Part shown: piece after piece, positions 1 through 5,373 of the stretch | Layout of the letters: each line of letters opens with the position of its first letter | How positions within the stretch are numbered: the stretch's first letter is position 1 | Origin: Bacteroidota bacterium | Lineage (GTDB): Bacteria; Bacteroidota; Bacteroidia; Bacteroidales; SZUA-534 | DNA: 13,459 bases | Direction: 5' to 3' | Assembly (NCBI GenBank): GCA_020047835.1 | Contig: JAIFNJ010000051.1 | Span: 1 to 13,459, forward strand | Made by a program: the position numbers and the translations under genes | The notes under the pieces: generated by a model | The model's input: only the letters and a program-made list of their open reading frames with translations | Database searches by the model: none | Told to the model about the DNA's origin: nothing

Positions 1-150
1 TTTAAATATTTATCGTATATTTACTCCTATTCTATTTGATTTTTTATAGAGTTTTTATACTCCAATGGCTGAATTCTAATAATCAGCTAAATGGTTTCAA
101 TTGATACTTAAACTAAAGTATTTTATTTACAAGCATACAATACTACTCCT

Positions 151-561
151 ATGAAAACACACCTATCTATTTTATTATTCATTGCTTTAATACAGGTTGG
201 AATTGCCCAAGAGCAAGTAAAAGAACACACCATTACCGTAAGGCAAAGTGAATCAGGAATTACCGATTCCTCAAACTACGAACTACTTATTATTGATCCT
301 GGTTTTGAAAGCTGGTTAATTTCGGAAGCAAAACCCATGGGATATCACTCCCAGTCGTATTTTGAAAATTGGAATCGGCAATATGTAGCAGAATGGAATA
401 ACCGGTATTCTGCTGGACAAAACATGGATGTAATTGAATCCTATGTTGATTATAACTATACTACAAATTACGGGTTGGAAGTAAATTATAAACTGTACAA
501 TTACTTTATTTATGCCGAAAAAAAATACAACCTGCAATTATTAAACCGCGTTGGAAATTAA
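151..561 (+). CDS. Small secreted protein, DUF6146-like
   Basis: This 136-residue protein starts with a Sec signal peptide: a positive N-terminus, a hydrophobic core at about residues 5-18, and likely cleavage after Ala19 (GIA|QEQ). The mature part is about 117 residues and rich in Tyr, Trp and Asn. It carries the segments IDPGFESWL (48-56) and SQSYFENWNRQYVAEWN (67-83), which I recognise from memory as typical of the DUF6146 family of Bacteroidota; no function is established for that family. No membrane segment follows the signal, so a periplasmic or surface location is inferred. The ATG at 151 is the natural start because the signal peptide begins there. The gene runs convergently into pabB with about 28 bp between the two stops. 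I found no convincing promoter in the 150 bp upstream. Confidence 0.8.
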   Translation: MKTHLSILLFIALIQVGIAQEQVKEHTITVRQSESGITDSSNYELLIIDPGFESWLISEAKPMGYHSQSYFENWNRQYVAEWNNRYSAGQNMDVIESYVDYNYTTNYGLEVNYKLYNYFIYAEKKYNLQLLNRVGN

Positions 562-589
562 TTTCTTTGCATTAACTATTTGGGCAAGC

Positions 590-1564
590 TCAAAAAGGTA
601 AATACACTTTTTGAATCATTTCCTGATATTCACTTTCAACGGAACTATTTGCCGTAATACCTCCGCCACTTTTAAATACCAATTGTTCTTTTTGTTTTTC
701 AATGAACCGGATTAAAACTCCACTATCAATATTTTTTCCATCAAAAACACCAAAAACGCCCGTATAAAACCCTCTTTTATGTGTTTCAGCTTCAGCAATT
801 ATTTTCAAAGTTTTTTCCTTGGGCGCTCCACTGATGCTTCCCGCTGGTAACAATTCAAAAATAATAGTTCCTAACTTTTGCAAATACTGACTGTCGAGCT
901 TTCCGCTTATTTTACTGCTTACCTGCAAAAGTTTTCCTTCATTGGTTTTTATTTCATCAATATACCGATACTTTTCCACTTTAACTTCCGAGGCAACTTT
1001 ACTCAAATCGTTTCTTATTAAATCAACAATGGTCGCATGTTCAGCCGATTCTTTTTTATTAGTAAGAATCTCATATTCTGCATTCTCCAGTTGAGCGTCA
1101 ATCGTTCCTTTCATGGGGAAACTATAAATAGTTCCATCCTTAATTTGAACAAATATTTCAGGACTAAACACAACAAATTCGTCTTTTACATACAACCGAT
1201 ACTTGGCCTTACTTTGAAAAAAAATTTCACGCATGGTTAAATTACATTCAATGGGGGTCGTACAGGTAAGGTTTGTTAGGTAGGAATCACCACGCAATAA
1301 ATGATGCATCACCGTATCGTAGGATCTTTTATATTCGTTAAAAGCTATCGGTTTTTTGATAAACTGTTTTAATTCAGTCCGATCGTGTTCCTTAAGGCCA
1401 GCCGCATTGGTAAACCCATTTACATAAAAAAGAATCTCATCCGGATTAACCTCCGAAATTGGAATTATTCGAGAATGACTGGTCTCGTAATTTACCAAAA
1501 ATAAAAATGGTTTCTTTTTCTGTGAATAACGGTTTATTGCGGCAATAGCCTCTTGTTGGTTCAT
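590..1564 (-). CDS. pabB: Aminodeoxychorismate synthase component I (PabB)
   Basis: A chorismate-binding enzyme that makes 4-amino-4-deoxychorismate from chorismate and ammonia in the cytoplasm, for p-aminobenzoate and folate. The 324-residue protein is the compact form: the catalytic domain is complete and the N-terminal part is short. Visible motifs are PMKGT at 150-154, HATIVDLIRNDL at 176-187, LPAGSISGAPK at 239-249, GFYTGVFG at 265-272, and GGGITANSS at 300-308 followed by SEYQE. In PMKGT, Lys152 sits where PabB has its active-site lysine and anthranilate synthase (TrpE) has alanine, which favours PabB over TrpE. The PAGSISGAPK wording points the same way. Neither the glutamine amidotransferase (pabA) nor the lyase (pabC) lies alongside, so partners must be encoded elsewhere. 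The gene stands alone, with its own promoter-like element just upstream. Confidence 0.93.
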   Translation of the reverse strand: MNQQEAIAAINRYSQKKKPFLFLVNYETSHSRIIPISEVNPDEILFYVNGFTNAAGLKEHDRTELKQFIKKPIAFNEYKRSYDTVMHHLLRGDSYLTNLTCTTPIECNLTMREIFFQSKAKYRLYVKDEFVVFSPEIFVQIKDGTIYSFPMKGTIDAQLENAEYEILTNKKESAEHATIVDLIRNDLSKVASEVKVEKYRYIDEIKTNEGKLLQVSSKISGKLDSQYLQKLGTIIFELLPAGSISGAPKEKTLKIIAEAETHKRGFYTGVFGVFDGKNIDSGVLIRFIEKQKEQLVFKSGGGITANSSVESEYQEMIQKVYLPF

Positions 1565-1580
1565 AATTTTTAAGTTGGCT

Positions 1581-1588
1581 CAAAGATA
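1581..1588 (-). promoter_or_regulatory. Bacteroidota -7 element upstream of pabB
   Basis: On the minus strand this reads TATCTTTG, an exact match to the TAnnTTTG -7 consensus. It ends 16 nt before the pabB ATG, implying a leader of roughly 10 nt. I see no good TTTG -33 box at the expected distance, so the assignment rests on the -7 element and its position. Confidence 0.5.
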
Positions 1589-1820
1589 ATTATTTTACCT
1601 GTTTCATTCCTTTTTCAGCAATTTTCAAAAAAGAAACAAAACTCCCCGACAAAATTAGAAAGGGGTATTAGTTAGTTTACACAAGAAGCCGCAATTATAA
1701 TCAATCCGCAACCTGCTTAAAGAATTAAAGTGAAAGGTCATGCAGAAGTTCAAAGAATCAATTATTATTTCATAAAATTAAAGTCTAGCTGATTTAAAAC
1801 ATTTATTTGTTTGAAAATAC

Positions 1821-1828
1821 TAATTTCG
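1821..1828 (+). promoter_or_regulatory. Probable -7 element for the DUF4293 gene cluster
   Basis: TAATTTCG matches TAnnTTTG at all but one defined position and lies 20 nt before the ATG at 1849. Transcription would start near 1835. This argues against the upstream TTG at 1807 as a start codon, because it would lie ahead of the transcript. No clear -33 box is seen. Confidence 0.4.
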
Positions 1829-1848
1829 CAACCATAAAAACAGAGATT

Positions 1849-2292
1849 ATGATACAACGAATTCAAACCATTTATTTGTTAGCTGCTGCAATGGCTGCGT
1901 TAGTCATGTATTGGGGACCTTTGGTTAATTTTGGCGCGATTTCCATGTACAGCTGCCACCTTACTGACCCTGCAAACGGACCTCAAATTATGTCAATGCT
2001 TGTACTAGCAATACTGCCTTTATTGAGTGTACTGCTCAGCTTTTTTACCATTTTTAAATTTAGGAACCGTACCCTTCAAATAAAATTGGGTAGGTTTAAT
2101 GTCTTACTTCTCATCACTACGCTAGTGTTGGAATATATTTATGCCTCAAAAATTGGTAGTGTGTTACAAATTAAGCCATCGTTTGAATTTCTATCCATCA
2201 TGCCTTTGGTTGCAATGTTGTTTATTTTATTAGCAAACAGAGCCATTAAAAAAGATGACGATTTGGTTAAATCTGCCGATAGAATTCGTTAG
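1849..2292 (+). CDS. DUF4293 family membrane protein
   Basis: An integral membrane protein of 147 residues. The frame is open from a TTG at 1807, but the ATG at 1849 is preferred: the protein then begins MIQRIQTIYLL, the start typical of DUF4293, and a promoter-like element lies between the two codons. Four hydrophobic helices are visible, at about residues 8-25, 46-66, 80-96 and 111-130, with a charged C-terminal tail (KKDDDLVKSADRIR) likely in the cytoplasm. DUF4293 is a Bacteroidota family without known function. It begins a plus-strand cluster: a lipoprotein gene follows after 30 bp, then a TPR gene. Co-transcription is inferred from spacing. Family assignment is from memory of its conserved N-terminus and helix layout. 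Confidence 0.85.
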   Translation: MIQRIQTIYLLAAAMAALVMYWGPLVNFGAISMYSCHLTDPANGPQIMSMLVLAILPLLSVLLSFFTIFKFRNRTLQIKLGRFNVLLLITTLVLEYIYASKIGSVLQIKPSFEFLSIMPLVAMLFILLANRAIKKDDDLVKSADRIR

Positions 2293-2322
2293 GAGTTTAC
2301 TAGAAAACTTAATTGAAATACA

Positions 2323-2934
2323 ATGAAAAAAGCACTTGCCGCTTCAATACTTATCGTTATTGCCTTCTTATTAGGATGCCAATCTCAAAAAAAACAGGCC
2401 TTAAATCAGATGAATATTCTTTCCATTCAATTAGATTCAATTAACACAGTTTACTCAAGCATTGATTGGGAATACTGGAGTCAACTCAACGATAAAATTG
2501 CAAGCAACACAACCATTCTTGGCGAAAATTCCGATAGGGCAATAAACCTTGACACCTCCTTTGTTGTTTATTATGGACCTTATAGTACTGCCGGAAAAAT
2601 ACTATCGCGGGCATTTCGAAAAAGCAAAAAGGCCATTGAAGAGGAATTACTCCTCTCAAAAAAGCAACTTACCAATTTAATGAAAGATGTGAAAGCTAAT
2701 CTTATTCCGGACACTGATTCGGTTTATAGTTACATACAGCAGGAACAAAAAGCATTGGAGAAACTTATTTTCATGGTCAGTACGCTTGAAAATTCATTAT
2801 CTAAGCAGCAACAAGCCTACGATTCAACATACAAACAGGTTGAAGCCTTAACATCGAAATTAATAGCTTTGAAACCTATTAATGCTAAAAAAACCGATGA
2901 AATTCAATACACCGAAGATCAAGAACAGGAATAA
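2323..2934 (+). CDS. Coiled-coil lipoprotein of unknown function
   Basis: This 203-residue protein has a clear lipoprotein signal: Lys2-Lys3, a hydrophobic stretch at 4-17, and lipobox LLGC with Cys19 as the lipidation site. Gln and Ser follow the Cys, with no Asp at +2, so outer-membrane sorting is possible. The mature part is hydrophilic. From about residue 105 to 175 it is strongly helical, rich in Lys, Glu, Gln and Leu with heptad-like spacing, suggesting a coiled coil. The tail is acidic (DEIQYTEDQEQE). I do not recognise a named family. The start of the TPR gene lies only 11 bp beyond the stop, so the two are almost certainly co-transcribed. The tight spacing suggests, without proving, that they work together in the envelope. 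Confidence 0.85.
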   Translation: MKKALAASILIVIAFLLGCQSQKKQALNQMNILSIQLDSINTVYSSIDWEYWSQLNDKIASNTTILGENSDRAINLDTSFVVYYGPYSTAGKILSRAFRKSKKAIEEELLLSKKQLTNLMKDVKANLIPDTDSVYSYIQQEQKALEKLIFMVSTLENSLSKQQQAYDSTYKQVEALTSKLIALKPINAKKTDEIQYTEDQEQE

Positions 2935-2945
2935 ACTAAACGAAC

Positions 2946-4787
2946 TTGAAAAAAGCAATCGCACAAATATCCTTACTGGCATCATTACTACTAATTTCAT
3001 ATACTACAATAGCTCAGCAAGATGCAGGTGCTTCAGAATATCAAATTGGTATGCAATATTACCGAAATGGGCAATACAATGAAGCCACGCTTATTTTTAA
3101 GAAATTGTATTTTTCAAACCATTCCAATACCTATTACAAATACTACCTTAATTGTTTAATTAATACCAAAGAATATTCCCAGGCCGAAGAAATTGCTAAA
3201 GAGCAAATTAAATTCGATAAAACAGAACTCAGCTATTGGGTAGACTTAGGAGGTATTTATACCTTACAGGGCAACAATTCAAAAGCCAATTCAACCTATC
3301 AGGGAGCAATAAAAAAGCTCAAAGCTGATCAACGCCAGATTATGAATTTAGCCAATGCTTTTTTAGCAAAACAACTTTTCAACTATGCCGAAGAAACTTA
3401 TTTAGAAGGAAAGAAACTTTTAAATAGTTCCTATGGTTTTCAGATGGAAATGGCGCAGTTGTATTATTACATGCGCAATTATGATAAAATGATTGACTCC
3501 TACCTCGATTTATTAAAAATAAGTGACCTCTATTTGGCAAATGTTCAAAACCAGCTTCAAAATGCTGTTTACAACGATGTGGATAAAAGCTTAAAAGAAA
3601 AGCTAAAATCAAATTTGTTGATGCGCCTAAATCAGTATCCCAATATCATAGTTTACAATGAATTACTGGTTTGGCTTTACATTCAGGACAAAGATTTTGA
3701 AAATGCTTTTATTCAGGCAAAAGCCTTGGATTTAAGATTGAGTGAAAATGGACAGCGGATAATGGCTTTAGCCAAAATTGCTTTTGAAAACAATCATTTT
3801 GATTTAGCAATCAATGCATATCAATATGTCATAAACAAAGGGAAACATCTGGAATTTTACTTTGATGCCCGCAGTGAGTTATTGGAAGTGATGTATCAAC
3901 GGATTGTATTAAATATTGACAATCAGAAGGTAGATCAAGTAAAGTTGGAAGAATCACTCATCGCAGCGTTGCAGGATATGGGAAACAATGCTGAAACGGT
4001 TAACTTAATTAAAAATTTGGCCCACTTGCAAGCCTTTTACCTTGGCAAAACAGCCGAAGCTCAGTTTTTGCTCGAAGATGCTTTAACCATTCGTGGAATT
4101 AATTACCAGCAAAAAGGAGAATTGGAACTGGAATTGGCCGATATCTATTTAATTGATGGAAAGGTTTGGGATGCTACGCTTGCGTATGCTCGTGTTGAGG
4201 AAAACAATAAAAACAATCCCATTGGTTCTGAAGCAAAATACCGCAAAGCACGGTTGGCATATTTTATTGGCGACTTTGTTTGGGCGGCTGCTCAATTGGA
4301 TGTTTTAAAAGCGAGCACTTCGAAATTGATAGCCAATGATGCCGCTGATTTATCGTTTTTTATTTTTGAAAATTCCGGTTGGGATACAGTGGAAACAGCA
4401 CTTGAGACTTATGCCAAGGCTGATTTTCTTTTTTATCAATCGAAAGATTCCTTGGCGTTATTAACTCTGGATACCGTAATTAATAATTTCAGCAGCCACG
4501 AACTGGTTGATGAGGCTTGGCTGCTAAAAGGAAAAATACTGCAAAAAAAACATCAATACACCCAATCCATTGAAGCTTATCAAGTTGTTGTTGACAAATA
4601 CTACTCTGATGTATTGGCTGATAATGCCTTATTTGCCATTGCCGATTTGTACGAAAACCAACTTCAAAGTAAGGAACAAGCCATGGAGCTCTATAAAAAA
4701 ATTATGACTGATTTCCCAGATAGTATTTATAAAATGGAATCGCGGACCCGATTCCGCAAACTGCGGGGTGATGCCGTTGTAAATTAG
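2946..4787 (+). CDS. Secreted tetratricopeptide-repeat (TPR) protein
   Basis: A 613-residue helical repeat protein, probably a periplasmic or outer-membrane-associated scaffold. It appears to start at TTG (2946): the codons after it encode a full signal peptide (KKAIAQ, hydrophobic core 8-19, cleavage likely after Ala23, TIA|QQD), whereas the next ATG lies inside the first TPR. TPR-like helix pairs run through the whole chain. Clear examples are the first repeat near residues 29-58 (GMQYYRNGQYNEA), another near 92-124 (YWVDLGGIYTLQGNNSKA), and the C-terminal ones from about 518 to 600 (LLKGKILQKKHQYTQSIEAY, ALFAIADLYENQ, AMELYKKIMTDFPDS). The final repeats resemble YbgF/BamD-type TPRs that end in a DFPDS turn. 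No enzymatic domain is seen. It is the last gene of the cluster and is followed by a hairpin. A specific partner cannot be assigned. Confidence 0.87.
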   Translation: MKKAIAQISLLASLLLISYTTIAQQDAGASEYQIGMQYYRNGQYNEATLIFKKLYFSNHSNTYYKYYLNCLINTKEYSQAEEIAKEQIKFDKTELSYWVDLGGIYTLQGNNSKANSTYQGAIKKLKADQRQIMNLANAFLAKQLFNYAEETYLEGKKLLNSSYGFQMEMAQLYYYMRNYDKMIDSYLDLLKISDLYLANVQNQLQNAVYNDVDKSLKEKLKSNLLMRLNQYPNIIVYNELLVWLYIQDKDFENAFIQAKALDLRLSENGQRIMALAKIAFENNHFDLAINAYQYVINKGKHLEFYFDARSELLEVMYQRIVLNIDNQKVDQVKLEESLIAALQDMGNNAETVNLIKNLAHLQAFYLGKTAEAQFLLEDALTIRGINYQQKGELELELADIYLIDGKVWDATLAYARVEENNKNNPIGSEAKYRKARLAYFIGDFVWAAAQLDVLKASTSKLIANDAADLSFFIFENSGWDTVETALETYAKADFLFYQSKDSLALLTLDTVINNFSSHELVDEAWLLKGKILQKKHQYTQSIEAYQVVVDKYYSDVLADNALFAIADLYENQLQSKEQAMELYKKIMTDFPDSIYKMESRTRFRKLRGDAVVN

Positions 4788-4803
4788 TTTTTCGTAAATA
4801 TTC

Positions 4804-4833
4804 AGCCAACTGATTAATTAAAATCAATTGGCT
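4804..4833 (+). terminator. Hairpin after the TPR gene, terminator-like
   Basis: AGCCAACTGATT (4804-4815) and AATCAATTGGCT (4822-4833) form a 12-bp stem with one mismatch (C4810/A4827) around a 6-nt loop. It starts 17 nt after the TPR stop codon. Only TTTAGTT follows, so the U-tract is poor and termination is plausible rather than certain. The right arm overlaps the left end of the inverted-repeat element described separately. Confidence 0.4.
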
Positions 4834-4862
4834 TTAGTTAAATTAGGCGTTGATGATTGCAA

Positions 4863-4911
4863 AAAGCCTGTAAGGCTTTAATATCAATAACCGGGGGTTT
4901 CAACCCCCGGT
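4863..4911. repeat. Two tandem palindromes, REP-like
   Basis: AAAGCCT-GTA-AGGCTTT (4863-4879) is a perfect 7-bp stem with a 3-nt loop. After a 10-nt AT-rich spacer comes ACCGGGGGTT-TC-AACCCCCGGT (4890-4911), a perfect 10-bp stem with a 2-nt loop. The second is strikingly GC-rich for this AT-rich DNA. Paired palindromes with this layout resemble intergenic REP-type repeats that I recall from other Bacteroidota genomes. Neither is followed by a T-tract on either strand, so they do not look like terminators. Confidence 0.6.
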
Positions 4912-4930
4912 ACAATCGTCAACAATTAAA

Positions 4931-4979
4931 TCGTCGCACGTTCAAACCCCATTGAAATAGATTCTCTTTCATGCGACGA
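4931..4979. repeat. Inverted repeat with 33-nt loop
   Basis: TCGTCGCA (4931-4938) and TGCGACGA (4972-4979) are perfect inverted copies. A partial copy of the left arm, TCGTC, also occurs at 4916-4920. They form the inner, right-hand part of the MITE-like element. Confidence 0.6.
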
Positions 4980-5034
4980 AATATTTTTAGTTGCAATTTT
5001 CATCACTAATTTAATCTAAAGCCATTTACTTTAT

Positions 5035-5072
5035 TAAGTTTGCATCTATTGATGTTTTGGTGTTACTATTTG
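5035..5072 (+). promoter_or_regulatory. Candidate promoter for the LysO cluster
   Basis: Two overlapping readings are possible. TAAGTTTG (5035-5042) is an exact TAnnTTTG -7 element that would give a leader of about 40 nt. Alternatively its TTTG (5039-5042) acts as a -33 box for TACTATTTG (5064-5072), a -7 variant with one extra base, 21 nt further on, giving a leader of about 10 nt. Either would drive the gene at 5089. The sequence cannot choose between them. Confidence 0.35.
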
Positions 5073-5088
5073 CTTAATACAAAAAAGA

Positions 5089-5373
5089 ATGATTGGTGTA
5101 TTGTCTGTTATGACCTTAGGAATTGTTTTAGGACTTGCCTTTCGTTCCAAAACAAAGCTGATTCAACTATTCAATAAATCAACTATCTGGATAATTTTTA
5201 TCCTCCTTTTTTTTATGGGAATATCCATAGGGAAAAATCCAACAATTATGGAAAATTTAGATACCATAGGTTTGCGAGGACTTGAATTAGCCTTAGTTTC
5301 TGTTATAGGAAGTTCCCTTTTATCATGGTTGGTTTACCATCTATTTTTTAAAAAAGAACAAAATGAAGGATAG
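5089..5373 (+). CDS. LysO family lysine exporter, N-terminal piece (split gene)
   Basis: This 94-residue protein matches the first part of LysO (DUF340), the inner-membrane lysine exporter that is one chain of about 300 residues in E. coli (YbjE). Three hydrophobic helices are seen at about residues 2-18, 31-48 and 64-87. The second ends in the motif MGISIGKN, the counterpart of VGIGIGGDKN in the next gene. Encoding LysO as a short and a longer protein is, from memory, usual in Bacteroidota, so the split is not by itself a sign of decay. The stop overlaps the next gene by 11 nt (its ATG is at 5363), which implies translational coupling and assembly of both pieces into one transporter. Lysine as substrate is inferred from the family. 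Confidence 0.82.
   Translation: MIGVLSVMTLGIVLGLAFRSKTKLIQLFNKSTIWIIFILLFFMGISIGKNPTIMENLDTIGLRGLELALVSVIGSSLLSWLVYHLFFKKEQNEG

Larger units (their letters stand above)
4828..5024. mobile_element. MITE-like intergenic element with imperfect terminal inverted repeats
   Basis: The two ends of this roughly 197-bp stretch are inverted copies of each other. TTGGCTTTAGTTAAATTAG (4828-4846) pairs with CTAATTTAATCTAAAGCCA (5006-5024) with one extra T. Further in, TGATGATTGCAA (4851-4862) pairs with TTGCAATTTTCATCA (4991-5005) apart from a 3-nt insertion. The arms are therefore about 34-35 nt each. Between them lie three more inverted repeats, two compact and one with a long loop. There is no ORF of note inside, so any movement would need a transposase supplied from elsewhere. 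I see no convincing target-site duplication. The structure could instead be a large bidirectional RNA hairpin; mobility is inference. It fills most of the 301-bp gene-free gap between the TPR and LysO genes. Confidence 0.4.

Noticed and set aside
68..87. Weak inverted repeat GCTGA/TCAGC upstream of the first gene
   Set aside because: The stem is only 5 bp and there is no T-tract; this is expected by chance in AT-rich DNA.
316..537. Minus-strand ORF of 73 codons inside the DUF6146-like gene
   Set aside because: It lies wholly antisense to a gene with a signal peptide and family motifs, and shows no recognisable domain.
2882..3082. 66-codon ORF bridging the lipoprotein and TPR genes
   Set aside because: It is a shifted frame overlapping the signal peptide of the TPR protein and looks like a shadow frame.
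5089..5373. Short LysO piece as a truncated pseudogene
   Set aside because: The stop overlaps the start of the second LysO piece in a coupled layout, and a two-gene LysO is, from memory, normal in this phylum.
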